Assembly (NCBI RefSeq): GCF_002483305.1
Contig: NZ_DLHQ01000026.1
Coordinates: 62,001-126,000 of the forward strand
DNA from: Brevundimonas sp. UBA7664
Lineage (GTDB): Bacteria; Pseudomonadota; Alphaproteobacteria; Caulobacterales; Caulobacteraceae
DNA length: 64,000 nt
Direction of reading: 5' to 3'
The translations under genes were made by a program, and so were the position numbers. The notes under the pieces are model-generated. The model made no database searches. It worked only from the letters and a program-made list of their open reading frames with translations, and was not told the DNA's origin. Positions 34,032 through 43,165 of the stretch are shown piece after piece. The number at the start of each line of letters is the position of its first letter. Position 1 is the first letter of the stretch.

Positions 34032-35066
34032 ATGGCCGCCGTCGGGCTCCAGACCCACATCTGGGCGAACAACACCCGCTCGGTCCTGCTGTTGGCGGGT
34101 TTCCCCGTGCTGATGATCTTCATCATCTACGGGCTGCAGCTGGTGCTGATGGGGTTCGGCTTCCTGCCCGGGACCGGGCGCGGACTGGGCGACGACATGG
34201 CCTTGGCCGCTTCCTGGCTGGCCGGCACCATACCGCTGGCCTTCATCGTCGCCGGCATCTGGTTCGCCATCTCCTACTTCGGCAGCCAGGCCATGATCGA
34301 CGTGATGACCGGGGCCCGGAAGGTTGAGAGGAAGTCTGAGCCGGACCTCTATAACCTGCTGGAAAACCTCGCGATCTCTCGCGGTCTACGGACGCCGACC
34401 CTGCGCGTGATCGACAGCGAGGGTTTGAACGCCTTCGCCACCGGCCTGCACGAGGGTCAGTACAGCATCACCGTCACCCGCGGCCTCGTGAACACCCTGA
34501 CCCGCAATGAACTCGAGGCCGTGCTGGCTCACGAGCTCACCCACGTCATCAACAAGGACGTGCGCACCATGGTGATCGCCTCGATCTTCGCGGGGATCAT
34601 CAGCGTCATCGCCGAACTGGTGTTCCGCGGTCTCGTCTATTCGCGCGGCGGCGGCCGGCGGGACAACAAGAACGCCATGCCGCTGATCCTGATCGGCCTG
34701 GCCTTCGCCGCGGTCGGCTTCGCCCTGGCGATCGTCATCCGCATGATGCTGTCGCGGACCCGGGAGTATGTCGCCGACGCCGGGGCGGTCGAGCTGACCA
34801 AGAACCCGGACGCCATGATCTCGGCCCTGCGCAAGGTCGAGGGCCGGTCGTCGCTGAAGGGCCCGGACGAGTTGCAGCAGCTGTTCCTCGACAACCAGCC
34901 GGACGGTGTCGGTCTCGAAGGCCTGTTCGCCAGCCATCCGCCGATCCAGAAACGGGTCGACGCCCTGGTCAGGTTCGGCGGCGGGGTGGATCCCGGTCCC
35001 TGGGGCGGCGAAACCCTGTCCGGGCCGCCGGCCGGCTATGCGACCTCGGCGCCCGCTGCGGGCTGA
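34032..35066 (+). CDS. M48-family membrane metallopeptidase (HtpX-like)
   Basis: A 344-residue zinc protease with membrane segments on both sides of the active site. The HExxH motif is VLAHELTHVIN, the third ligand lies in EYVADAGAVELT, and SHPPIQKRVDAL is the conserved C-terminal element. Likely degrades misfolded membrane proteins. It follows lemA by 12 bases. Its last 31 bases overlap the end of the convergent bpt gene. Confidence 0.92.
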   Translation: MAAVGLQTHIWANNTRSVLLLAGFPVLMIFIIYGLQLVLMGFGFLPGTGRGLGDDMALAASWLAGTIPLAFIVAGIWFAISYFGSQAMIDVMTGARKVERKSEPDLYNLLENLAISRGLRTPTLRVIDSEGLNAFATGLHEGQYSITVTRGLVNTLTRNELEAVLAHELTHVINKDVRTMVIASIFAGIISVIAELVFRGLVYSRGGGRRDNKNAMPLILIGLAFAAVGFALAIVIRMMLSRTREYVADAGAVELTKNPDAMISALRKVEGRSSLKGPDELQQLFLDNQPDGVGLEGLFASHPPIQKRVDALVRFGGGVDPGPWGGETLSGPPAGYATSAPAAG

Positions 35067-35797
35067 TCGCCCAGACGTTCCCAGCCGAGCTTGGTCAGTT
35101 GTTCCATCGGCCGGAACCCGGCCTTGTAGTCCATCTTCCGTGATCCCCGGACCCAGTAGCCGAGATAGACGAAGGGCAGGCCGACGATGCGGGCCTGGCG
35201 GACATGGTCGAGGATGGCGAACCGGCCGAGACTGCGGGCCTCCAGCGTCGGGTCGAAGAAGCTGTAGACCATCGACAGCCCGTCCCCGAGCAGGTCGGTC
35301 AGGCAGACGCCGACCAGATCGCCGGGCCCGCCGTCGGGCGAGGGCAGGCGGTATTCGATCAGATGGGTGCGGACGGCCGTGTCCTCGACCATGGCGACAT
35401 AGTCGAGCCAGGTCATGGCGCTCATGCCGCCTCCAGGATGGCGGCCGTTGAGGTAGCGCCTGAGCAGCTCGAACTGCTCGATCGTGGCCTCGGCCTCGAC
35501 CAGGTCGCGCGACAGATCGGCGTTGCGTTTCAGCACCTTGCGCTGCGATCTTGAGAAGTCGAACTCGGGCACGGGCAGACGGACCGAGACACAGGCGTCG
35601 CAGGATTCACAGGCCGGGCGATAGGCGATGTTCTGACTGCGGCGGAAGCCGGCCTGGGTCAGTTCGTCATTGACGTGGGCGCCCTCGCTGAAGGGCAGGT
35701 TGGCGAACACCTTCCGCTCGGTCTGCCCCGGCAGATAGGGGCAGGGGGCCACGGTCGTCATGTAGAAGCGAAGCTGGCGCTGGGGAACAAAGGTCAC
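35036..35797 (-). CDS. bpt: Leucyl/aminoacyl-tRNA-protein transferase (Bpt/ATE family)
   Basis: A 253-residue enzyme that adds an amino acid to the N-terminus of proteins ending in Asp or Glu, making them N-end-rule substrates for ClpS-ClpAP. CPYLPGQTERKVF and PACESCDACVSVRLPV carry the conserved cysteines of the ATE domain, and YLGYWVRGSRKMDYKAGFRP is the C-terminal motif. In bacteria of this type the donor is leucyl-tRNA. Start ATG 35797. Confidence 0.93.
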   Translation of the reverse strand: MTFVPQRQLRFYMTTVAPCPYLPGQTERKVFANLPFSEGAHVNDELTQAGFRRSQNIAYRPACESCDACVSVRLPVPEFDFSRSQRKVLKRNADLSRDLVEAEATIEQFELLRRYLNGRHPGGGMSAMTWLDYVAMVEDTAVRTHLIEYRLPSPDGGPGDLVGVCLTDLLGDGLSMVYSFFDPTLEARSLGRFAILDHVRQARIVGLPFVYLGYWVRGSRKMDYKAGFRPMEQLTKLGWERLGDQPAAGAEVA

Positions 35798-35893
35798 GGC
35801 GCTACATCCGCATCCGATTTCGCCGACAGTGGGGCGGACGTCGATTCATGTCCTGATCTGCACCCGGCGCACGCCCGCGGGCAAGTCCGTTCA

Positions 35894-35913
35894 CCCCACA
35901 CGCATGTGCGGGG
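35894..35913 (-). terminator. Hairpin downstream of motB
   Basis: CCCCACAC-GCAT-GTGCGGGG pairs over eight positions with one A-C mismatch, 7 bases past the motB stop. No T-run follows, so termination is uncertain. Confidence 0.3.
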
Positions 35914-35920
35914 CGGGCAG

Positions 35921-36823
35921 TCACAGGCTGGTGTCCGTCGGCAGGACCGGCGCCTCGCGCAACAGGACGATGGCGATGCGACGATTGCCCGCAAGGGTCG
36001 GGTCATCCGGATACAGCGGATCAGAGCCCGCCTTGCCCGAGACCTGGTAGACGCGATCCGCATCGACGCCGGCGCTCTGCAGGATCAGGCGCGAGGCGTT
36101 GGCGCGCGACGACGACAGGGTCCAGTCATTGGGGCCGGTGGCCCGGTTCGCCCCGGGCGCGGCCGAGGTGTGGCCGGTGATCGAGATGCGGTTGGGTAGC
36201 TGGTTGATCACCCGCGAAATGGTCCGCAGCAGCAGTTGGGCACGGGCGTTCGGCCGGGCCGAGTTCTGTTCGAACATCGAACGGCCTTCCTGGTCGACCA
36301 GCTGGATGCGCAGGCCCTCGGGCGTCTGGTCGATGATCAGTTGTTTCGACAGCTCGGCCAGTTCGGGCATCGACTGCATGGCCTGGCGCAGCGATTCGGC
36401 GGCCGACGAGAATTCGGCGGCCTCGCGCCGGGCGATCTCATCGCGCAGGGCCTCTTCACTGGCCGCCGCCAGATTCTGGTTCTGGCCGACCTCCTGGGGT
36501 GCATCCTGCGGCGCCTCGGGCGCCAGTTCGCTGATGACGGACTGCGAACCCGACCCCTTGGCCCCGTCGTCGCCGAGCGAGGTGCCGCCGAGGATGCCGC
36601 CCGAGCCCGAGGTGGTCTGCGACACACTGGCCGGGGCGAAATACTCGGCGATGCCGCGCTTCTGTTCAGGATCCGTCGTGTTGATCAGCCACATCAGCAG
36701 GAAGAAGGCCATCATGGCCGTGACGAAGTCGGCGTAGGCGACCTTCCAGGCGCCGCCGTGGTGGCCGCCGCCGCTGACCTTCTTGACCTTCTTGATGAGG
36801 ATCGGGCGATCGCTCAGGGACAT
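35921..36823 (-). CDS. motB: Flagellar motor protein MotB
   Basis: A 300-residue stator subunit. The plug and membrane helix KVAYADFVTAMMAFFLLMWL contains the proton-carrying Asp; the C-terminal OmpA-like domain that binds peptidoglycan has ITGHTSAAPG and ASRLILQSAGVD. An Asn/Gln/Glu-rich linker lies between. motA is not adjacent, as in Caulobacter. The gene shows that the organism is, at some stage, flagellated. Confidence 0.94.
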   Translation of the reverse strand: MSLSDRPILIKKVKKVSGGGHHGGAWKVAYADFVTAMMAFFLLMWLINTTDPEQKRGIAEYFAPASVSQTTSGSGGILGGTSLGDDGAKGSGSQSVISELAPEAPQDAPQEVGQNQNLAAASEEALRDEIARREAAEFSSAAESLRQAMQSMPELAELSKQLIIDQTPEGLRIQLVDQEGRSMFEQNSARPNARAQLLLRTISRVINQLPNRISITGHTSAAPGANRATGPNDWTLSSSRANASRLILQSAGVDADRVYQVSGKAGSDPLYPDDPTLAGNRRIAIVLLREAPVLPTDTSL

Positions 36824-36936
36824 GGGGACGCGGACCTTTGGCGGAGAACTGGGGGCAGGGTGGGGGGATCAAGGTTAAGGCGGCGTTTCCCATGTCGCGC
36901 CTTGCCCGGACGCGGGGGGTCGCATAGTCGTCAGAC

Positions 36937-37434
36937 GTGAGCATCACCGATCCCGCCGCCTTTGACTCCGCCGCCTATCGCCGCGCCCTCGGCGGGTTCG
37001 CGACCGGCGTCTGCGTGGTCACGGCCCATACGCCGGACGGGCCTTACGGGATCACCGTCAACTCCTTCACCTCGGTGTCGCTGAACCCGCCGCTGGTGCT
37101 GTGGTGCCTCGACCGGTCCTCCGACCGCCACGACGCCTTCGCGGGCGCTGAACGGTTCGCGATCCACATGCTGCCGGTCGAGGACCGTGAAATGTCGGAT
37201 CGATTCGCCTGGGGCGTCTGCCGGCTGTCGTCGGACGAGTTCGACAGCTCCAGCGCCGAGCCGCCGCGGCTGAAAAACGCCCTGACCCGGCTGGACTGCC
37301 TCGCCACGGAGCGGATCGTGATGGGCGACCATTCGACCATCGTCGGGGCCGTGACGGCCTTCGAGACCCGGGCGGGGGCGGGCCTGACCTATTTCCGTGG
37401 ACGCTACGGCGTCGCCGAGGAGCCCGGGGCATGA
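36937..37434 (+). CDS. Flavin reductase family protein
   Basis: A 165-residue FMN-binding split-barrel protein. ALGGFATGVCVVTAH is the N-terminal motif, GITVNSFTSVSLNPPLVLWC the core flavin-binding loop, and GDHSTIVGAV the C-terminal metal/flavin region. Such proteins supply reduced flavin to a two-component monooxygenase; no partner oxygenase is nearby. Start GTG 36937. Overlaps the next gene by 4 bases. Confidence 0.9.
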   Translation: MSITDPAAFDSAAYRRALGGFATGVCVVTAHTPDGPYGITVNSFTSVSLNPPLVLWCLDRSSDRHDAFAGAERFAIHMLPVEDREMSDRFAWGVCRLSSDEFDSSSAEPPRLKNALTRLDCLATERIVMGDHSTIVGAVTAFETRAGAGLTYFRGRYGVAEEPGA

Positions 37435-38300
37435 AGATCGGTTTGGCCGGCCTGGGGGTCATGGGCGCGCCGATGGCGCGGCATCTCGTCGAGGCCGGGC
37501 ACGCGGTGGCCGGCTTCAATCGCTCGCCGGACAAGGCGCGGGCCTGGGCCGGATCGACGGGCGGCCGCTTCGCCGCCACGGTGGCGGACGCCGCGGACGG
37601 GGCCGAACTGTTCATTCTCTGTGTCGGCAATGACGACGACGTCCGGCAGGTGGTCAGCGAGGCGCTGCCGCATCTGGCCGCCGACGCGGTGATCGTCGAC
37701 CACACCACGACCTCGGCCCGTGTCGCGCGCGAGATGGCCGGGCTGGCGGCGGGGCAGGGGCGCGCCTTCATCGACGCGCCCGTCTCGGGTGGCCAGGCGG
37801 GGGCCGAGAAGGGCCAGCTCAGCGTCATGGCCGGGGGAGACGCGGCGGCGCTGGCGCGGGCCGAACCGGCGCTGATGGCCTATTCCAAGGCCGTGAAACA
37901 CATGGGTCCGTCGGGATCCGGCCAGCTGACCAAGATGGTCAACCAGATCGCCATCGCCGGCGTCGTCCAGGGCCTGGCCGAGGCGGTGCATTTCGCCGAG
38001 GTCGCGGGCCTCGACACGGACGCGGCCTATGACGCCATTTCGAAGGGCGCGGCCCAGTCGTGGCAGATGGACAACCGCTGGAAGACCATGGCCGCGGGCG
38101 AGTTCGACTTCGGCTTCGCGGTTGACTGGATGCGCAAGGACCTGGGGCTGGTGCTCGATGAAGCCCGCGCCAATGGCGCGCATCTGGCGCTGACGGCGCT
38201 GGTCGATCAATTCTATTCCGAGGTGCAATCCATGGGGGGATCGCGATGGGACACATCGAGCCTGGCGGCGAGATTGCAGGACCGGAAGCCGAGGCGCTGA
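37431..38300 (+). CDS. NAD(P)-dependent beta-hydroxyacid dehydrogenase
   Basis: A 289-residue oxidoreductase of the 3-hydroxyisobutyrate/tartronate-semialdehyde group. The nucleotide-binding start is IGLAGLGVMGAPMARHL; the substrate loop is DAPVSGGQAGAEKGQL; the catalytic Lys lies in LTKMVNQIAIAG. It overlaps the flavin reductase gene (ATGA) and the next membrane protein by 55 bases. The specific substrate cannot be told; 3-hydroxyisobutyrate (valine breakdown) or a glyoxylate-type acid are possible. Confidence 0.88.
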   Translation: MKIGLAGLGVMGAPMARHLVEAGHAVAGFNRSPDKARAWAGSTGGRFAATVADAADGAELFILCVGNDDDVRQVVSEALPHLAADAVIVDHTTTSARVAREMAGLAAGQGRAFIDAPVSGGQAGAEKGQLSVMAGGDAAALARAEPALMAYSKAVKHMGPSGSGQLTKMVNQIAIAGVVQGLAEAVHFAEVAGLDTDAAYDAISKGAAQSWQMDNRWKTMAAGEFDFGFAVDWMRKDLGLVLDEARANGAHLALTALVDQFYSEVQSMGGSRWDTSSLAARLQDRKPRR

Positions 38301-38824
38301 CGCCACCGCGACGCCGCCGGGCCCGCCATTTCTGGCTGCCGCGCAATCCGCCGCATCCGGTCTGGGCGCTATGGTGGTCCTTGAAGAGTCTGTTCGCGAT
38401 CTGGACGGCGCCGTCTGAGGCCGTGGGTTCACCGGGATCGTGGAGCTATTTCGGCAATGACTTCGTCACGGGCCTGCGGCGAAACGACTCCACCGACAAG
38501 GCCTTCGCCTTGCTCGACGCCGCGCCGGACCAGTTTGACGGCGTGGTCGCGCTGGCCCGGCTGAACCTGACGCGGCACGAGCAGATGTTCCATTTCGTCG
38601 CCCTGGTCTATTTCAGCATTCCGGTGACAGTCATTCTGGGCGCGGCCGAGCTGATGCCGGACAATCTGATCGCGGCGTTCAAGGCCAACCAGTTTGCGTT
38701 CTGGTACATGCTGTCGATCCTGACGGTCGTGGCCGTCGTCTATCTGGTTGGACTGTGGCGCGCGCGGCAACTGGTCTCTGTGCTGGAGCTGTGGCGGATC
38801 GCAAGGGGTCGCGAGCCCCGTTGA
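38246..38824 (+). CDS. Hypothetical membrane protein
   Basis: A 192-residue protein with an arginine-rich N-terminus and two membrane helices (FHFVALVYFSIPVTVILGAA, FWYMLSILTVVAVVYLVGLW). From ATG 38246 it overlaps the dehydrogenase gene by 55 bases in another frame; no later ATG precedes the first helix by a sensible distance, so a non-ATG start is possible. Family not recognised. Confidence 0.6.
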   Translation: MGHIEPGGEIAGPEAEALTPPRRRRARHFWLPRNPPHPVWALWWSLKSLFAIWTAPSEAVGSPGSWSYFGNDFVTGLRRNDSTDKAFALLDAAPDQFDGVVALARLNLTRHEQMFHFVALVYFSIPVTVILGAAELMPDNLIAAFKANQFAFWYMLSILTVVAVVYLVGLWRARQLVSVLELWRIARGREPR

Positions 38825-38850
38825 GTGGGCCGAAACCGCATATCTGATTT

Positions 38851-38870
38851 CGCATAATATCTCTTATGCG
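38851..38870. promoter_or_regulatory. AT-rich inverted repeat between convergent genes
   Basis: CGCATAA-TATCTC-TTATGCG is a perfect 7-base inverted repeat in an unusually AT-rich stretch (38839-38877). It lies between two gene ends, so it may be a bidirectional terminator, an operator of an unseen transcript, or a relic. No T-run typical of an intrinsic terminator. Confidence 0.4.
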
Positions 38871-38899
38871 CATTAAAGGCCGGTGGAGCCCTGAGGCGG

Positions 38900-39727
38900 T
38901 TAAGGCCCCTGTTCCGTCACGTCCGTGGCGTCCAGCAAGGCGATGGCCTCGCGCACGAAGCTCGCATGGGCGACCAGACCGATGCCGAGCGGTTCATCAG
39001 ACGGACGCACCTCGGAGGTCAGCACGCCGGCGATGAACGGATGGTCGGGCTGAACCGTGCCCGGCAGTTTGCGCGCCGCGGGCGTCCAGAACACCGGACC
39101 GCCCGAGTTTCCCGGAAAGACCGGAAAATCAAGCAGGAAGACAGGAAAGCTCTCGATCGGCGTCAGCGGCCAGGACGCGATCCGTCCCACCCTCAGGATG
39201 GGAAACCCCGCCGTGTTCGAGGAGTATCCTCGCGGAAAGCCGAGGGTCAGCAGTTCGTCACCCGGCCCGACCTGCCAGGCCGTCAGGTCGTCGCCGCTGG
39301 CCAGCCAGCCCAGCGGGATGGCGGCGCGGGCGAAGACCGGCGGGGCCGATATCTCCATCACGGCGATGTCACGCTCGGGATGTCTGGTCCAGACGGCCTC
39401 CCCCGCCTCGTCCCGAATCCGCAAGGGCTCCGGGGCGAACCGCCAGCCGCCGCCGGGCATTTCGACGCGCCAGCCGATGCGCGCCTCGGGCGCGGCCATG
39501 CCGGCCAGCACATGATGGGCGGTCACCAGAACGGTGCGCGGCGATCCATCCGGCCGCGGGGCCTCAATCAGGAACCCTGTGCCGACGCGCCGGGTCGCGT
39601 CGCCGTTGTTCTGGTCGAGCTGCACCGTGGCGCTGATCAGGCCGACCGTCAGGTCCCAGGCCGGCGCGGCAAGGCCCGCGATGGGCGGCTCCTGAACGGG
39701 CTCGGGCGGCGTCTGAAGGTCGAACAT
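38900..39727 (-). CDS. Trypsin-like serine protease
   Basis: A 275-residue chymotrypsin-fold protein. The triad can be assigned as His71 or His72 (VTAHHVLAG), Asp120 (HPERDIAVME) and Ser208 (FPGNSGGPVF). Length and FPRGYSSNTAG match bacterial trypsin-like peptidases. I see no signal peptide or membrane segment, so it may act in the cytoplasm or use a non-standard export route. A PDZ domain is absent, unlike DegP. Confidence 0.83.
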   Translation of the reverse strand: MFDLQTPPEPVQEPPIAGLAAPAWDLTVGLISATVQLDQNNGDATRRVGTGFLIEAPRPDGSPRTVLVTAHHVLAGMAAPEARIGWRVEMPGGGWRFAPEPLRIRDEAGEAVWTRHPERDIAVMEISAPPVFARAAIPLGWLASGDDLTAWQVGPGDELLTLGFPRGYSSNTAGFPILRVGRIASWPLTPIESFPVFLLDFPVFPGNSGGPVFWTPAARKLPGTVQPDHPFIAGVLTSEVRPSDEPLGIGLVAHASFVREAIALLDATDVTEQGP

Positions 39728-39813
39728 CGTTCCTATCCGGCCAGCGGCGTTTGTTCATTTGACGGCGGGCGGCCCGCGCGCACAAGGTCCGCCGGACAAT
39801 CGGGGACCCTGTC

Positions 39814-41994
39814 ATGAATCGCCGCGATCTTCTCGCCACCGCCTCCGCCGCGCTCGCCGCAACCGCCCTTCCCGTCCAAGCCCGCCCATCCGGAGCCCCG
39901 ATGCCTCAAGGAACCCCCGTCCCGCCCGTCGCCAAGAAGATTCCGGTCCGCATCGAGCAGCTGGGGCGGGTCCGCGTCGACGACTATCAGTGGATGAAGG
40001 ACGACAACTGGCAGGCGGTGCTGCGCGATCCGACCCTGATCAAGGCGGATGTGAAGGAACTTCTGGAGGCCGAGAACGCCTATCGCGAGGCCATGATGGC
40101 CTCGACCCTGCCGCTGCAGGCGGCGATGTTCGAGGAGATGAAAGGGCGGATCAAGGAGGCGGATTCGTCGGTCCCCTCGCCTGACGGCGCCTGGGAGTAT
40201 TTCGTCGAGTACAAGACCGGCGACCAGCATCCCCGGTACATGCGCAAGCCGCGGGCGGGCGCGGGAGAGGCCCAACTGCTGCTCGACGCCAACGCTCTGG
40301 CGGAGGGCAAGGCCTATTCCGAGGTCTCCAGCGCCGACCACAGCCCCGACCATGCCCTGTTCGCCTATGCCGAGGACGCGCAAGGGTCCGAGGTGCACCG
40401 GATTTTCGTCAAGGATCTCGCGACCGGCGAGGTCCTGCCCGATCCGATCGGCTCGGCGACCGGCAATTTCACCTTCTCGCCGGACAGTCAGTGGATCTTC
40501 TGGACCAACCGCGACGACAACGGCCGTCCGGACAAGATCTTCCGGCGCCCGGCCCGCGGCGGCGAAGCCTCGCTGGTCTATGAGGAGACCGATGACGGCA
40601 TGTTCATCAGCGTCAGCCGCACCGCCGACGACGCCTTTGTCATCATCTCTATCGCCAACCAGGAAACGTCCGAGGCCCGCGTCATTCCGGCCGCCACGCC
40701 CACGGCGACGCCTGCGGTGCTTGAGCCGCGGCACGTCGGGCGGCTGTACGACGCCGACCACTGGGGCGACCGCTGGGTGATCCGCACCAACGCCGACGAC
40801 TCGATCGACTTCCGGATCGTCGAGGCCCCGACGGCGACGCCGGGCAAGGCGCACTGGACCGACCTCGTCCCGCACACGCCGGGCCGGTACATCGAGGGTA
40901 TGGCGTTGGTGAAGACCCACCTCGCCCGCCAGGAACGGGCCGACGCCAATACGAAGATCGTCATCCGCGACCGCGCCGGCGCCGACCACGAGATCGCGGT
41001 GGACGAACCCGCCTACTCCCTGTCCCTCGCCGGGGCGTCGGAGTTCGACACGACGGTGATGCGCTACGGCTACAACTCTCCGTCCACGCCGACCTCGACC
41101 TATGACTACGACCTCGCCACGCGCGAGCGGACCCTGCGCAAGGTGCAGGAGGTGCCGTCGGGCCACGACGCGTCGGACTATGTGGTCGAGCGGTTGAACG
41201 CCCCTGCCCCCGACGGCGAACTCGTGCCGGTGACGGTGCTGCGCCGCAAGTCGACGCCGGTCGACGGCTCGGCGCCGCTGCTGCTGTACGGTTACGGCTC
41301 GTACGGCATCCCGATGGCCGCCAGCTTCTCGACCAACCGGCTGTCGCTGGTCGACCGTGGCTGGATCTACGCCATCGCCCATATCCGCGGCGGCTCGGAC
41401 AAGGGCTGGGGCTGGTTCCTCGACGCCCGGCGCTTCACCAAGAAGAACACCTTCACCGACTTCATCGCCGCCGCCGAACACCTGATCTCGAGCGGCCACG
41501 GCAAGGCCGGGCATATCGTGGCCCAGGGCGGGTCGGCCGGCGGCCTGCTGATGGGGGCGGTCAACAACATGCGGCCGGATCTGTGGGCCGGGGTGATCGG
41601 CCAGGTGCCGTTCGTCGATGTGATCAACACCATGAGCGACACCAGCCTGCCGCTGACGCCGCCGGAATGGCCCGAATGGGGCAATCCGATCGAGGACCCG
41701 GAGGCCTACGACTATATGATGAGCTACAGCCCCTACGATCAGGTGGGCCCGATGGCCTATCCGGCGGTGCTGGCGACCGGAGGCCTTTCCGACCCCCGGG
41801 TCACCTATTGGGAACCGGAGAAATGGGTCGCGAAGCTGCGGCCGGCCACGACCTCGGGCAAGCCGGTCCTGCTGAAGATCAACATGGAGGCCGGCCACGC
41901 CGGCTCATCGGGCCGCTTCGACTATCTGAAGGAGGTCGCCCACGACTACGCCTTCGCGGTCTGGGCCATCGACAGGGGCTGGGAGGGGGCCTGA
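39814..41994 (+). CDS. Exported S9 peptidase, oligopeptidase B-like
   Basis: A 726-residue prolyl-oligopeptidase-family enzyme. The beta-propeller occupies the first part; the catalytic domain has Ser574 (GGSAGGLLMG), Asp660 (GLSDPRV) and His695 (MEAGHAG). RVDDYQWMKDD is the typical N-terminal motif of oligopeptidase B, which cuts after basic residues in short peptides. The N-terminus MNRRDLLATASAALAATALP is a probable Tat signal (twin Arg), whereas classical oligopeptidase B is cytosolic. Confidence 0.9.
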   Translation: MNRRDLLATASAALAATALPVQARPSGAPMPQGTPVPPVAKKIPVRIEQLGRVRVDDYQWMKDDNWQAVLRDPTLIKADVKELLEAENAYREAMMASTLPLQAAMFEEMKGRIKEADSSVPSPDGAWEYFVEYKTGDQHPRYMRKPRAGAGEAQLLLDANALAEGKAYSEVSSADHSPDHALFAYAEDAQGSEVHRIFVKDLATGEVLPDPIGSATGNFTFSPDSQWIFWTNRDDNGRPDKIFRRPARGGEASLVYEETDDGMFISVSRTADDAFVIISIANQETSEARVIPAATPTATPAVLEPRHVGRLYDADHWGDRWVIRTNADDSIDFRIVEAPTATPGKAHWTDLVPHTPGRYIEGMALVKTHLARQERADANTKIVIRDRAGADHEIAVDEPAYSLSLAGASEFDTTVMRYGYNSPSTPTSTYDYDLATRERTLRKVQEVPSGHDASDYVVERLNAPAPDGELVPVTVLRRKSTPVDGSAPLLLYGYGSYGIPMAASFSTNRLSLVDRGWIYAIAHIRGGSDKGWGWFLDARRFTKKNTFTDFIAAAEHLISSGHGKAGHIVAQGGSAGGLLMGAVNNMRPDLWAGVIGQVPFVDVINTMSDTSLPLTPPEWPEWGNPIEDPEAYDYMMSYSPYDQVGPMAYPAVLATGGLSDPRVTYWEPEKWVAKLRPATTSGKPVLLKINMEAGHAGSSGRFDYLKEVAHDYAFAVWAIDRGWEGA

Positions 41995-42005
41995 GGGCCC
42001 CTCCC
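41981..42005 (+). terminator. GC-rich hairpin between convergent genes
   Basis: GGGAGGGG pairs with CCCCTCCC around the stop codon of the peptidase gene, with two further C-G pairs and a TGAG loop. It lies between convergent genes and may end transcription from the plus strand; no T-run follows. Confidence 0.35.
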
Positions 42006-42013
42006 CCTCCCGT

Positions 42014-42481
42014 CTAGGGCTCGAGCGTCCAGGTGAAGGGGCCCGTTTCCTCGGCGCGCATGGGAACGAAATTGCGGATCTCGTAGCCGGCCGGGCAGGT
42101 ATCGCTGCCGTCCGACCAGAAGGTGTAGGGTCCGGGATACTGGACGCACAGGGCGTGATTGCCGGACCAGGTGCGACCCGAGCCGTCGAGGGTGTCGCCG
42201 TACATGTAGAAGTTCGAATTGTCGGTCGAGACCAGCTCGGTGCAGGCGCCGTCGTTGACGACATACCAGCCGCGATTGATGAACCGGCCGGTGCCGACCT
42301 CGACATAGGAGATCGCGACGGTCCCGTTGCGTCCGCTTTCGTTGCAGACCCGGACATCGACCGTGGCCGGCCGCACCGGCGCCGGCGGGGCCATGCCGGG
42401 CTTGCTCTGGGCGGCGGCCATGCCCGGCGTGCCGGCGACCAGCGAAACGGCTATCGCCGCGATGAAGAGATGTGTTCTCAT
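42014..42481 (-). CDS. Exported DUF1036 protein
   Basis: A 155-residue protein with a signal peptide (residues 1-24, ending AAAQ). The mature part has the DUF1036 pattern: VCNESGRNGTVAISYVE, then INRGWYVVNDGACTELV, paired cysteines, and a C-terminal beta-rich region. The function of the family is unknown. It has its own start region and converges on the peptidase gene. Confidence 0.8.
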   Translation of the reverse strand: MRTHLFIAAIAVSLVAGTPGMAAAQSKPGMAPPAPVRPATVDVRVCNESGRNGTVAISYVEVGTGRFINRGWYVVNDGACTELVSTDNSNFYMYGDTLDGSGRTWSGNHALCVQYPGPYTFWSDGSDTCPAGYEIRNFVPMRAEETGPFTWTLEP

Positions 42482-42576
42482 GATCCCCTTCCCCTGAATA
42501 CGCCCGCAAGATAACAGGGTTTTCCCGTGACGCTACTGACAGTTGCTGACGATCTCTCCAGCGCTCGGCTGGACAG

Positions 42577-43134
42577 ATGAGGCCGTTTCTCCGCGATGCG
42601 ACCCTCGAAGACCTGCCCGCGATCACGGCGCTTTACGCCCTTGAGGTCGAGGGCGGCACCGCGACCTTCGAGACCACCCCGCCCGGTCTCGAGGAGATGG
42701 CGCAGCGCTTTGCGGCGGTGAAGCGCCACGGCCTGCCGTGGCTGGTCGCCGAGATCGACGGCGGTTTCGCCGGCTATGCCTACGCCTCGCCGTTCCGTCC
42801 GCGGCCCGCCTACCGCTACGGAGTCGAGGTCTCGATCTATATCGAGGCGGGCGCCCGTCGCCGGGGTGTGGGGCGAGCCCTGCTGGAAGGCCTGATCGAA
42901 CACGCCCGCGCCCGGGGCCTGCGGCACATGATCGGCGCCATCAGCGACAGCGACACCAGCGGCGCCTCGATCGCCCTGCACCGGTCGCTGGGGTTCCGCG
43001 ACGCGGGGGTCTATCGCCAGGTGGGGTGGAAGTTCGAACGCTGGCTGGACGTCACCCTGATGCAGCTGGACCTGGCTCCCGAAGGCGCGCCTCCGACGGG
43101 GCCGGGCCTGGATCTGACCGGCGGCCTGACTTGA
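42577..43134 (+). CDS. GNAT N-acetyltransferase (phosphinothricin-acetyltransferase-like)
   Basis: A 185-residue acetyl-CoA-dependent enzyme. LRDATLEDLPAITALYALEV opens the fold; the CoA-binding loop is EAGARRRGVGRALLEGL; FRDAGVYRQVGWKFERWLDV is typical of the PAT/MddA subgroup, which acetylates phosphinothricin, methionine sulfoximine or similar amino acid analogues. Actual substrate not known. Confidence 0.87.
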   Translation: MRPFLRDATLEDLPAITALYALEVEGGTATFETTPPGLEEMAQRFAAVKRHGLPWLVAEIDGGFAGYAYASPFRPRPAYRYGVEVSIYIEAGARRRGVGRALLEGLIEHARARGLRHMIGAISDSDTSGASIALHRSLGFRDAGVYRQVGWKFERWLDVTLMQLDLAPEGAPPTGPGLDLTGGLT

Positions 43135-43165
43135 GTCGGGGGCGCATCGGCCCTAGATCAAGGCC

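Noticed and set aside
39733..41898. 721-codon open frame on the minus strand opposite the S9 peptidase
   Set aside because: Low-complexity Arg/Gly/Asp/His composition without any domain, and fully antisense to a protein with a complete catalytic triad.
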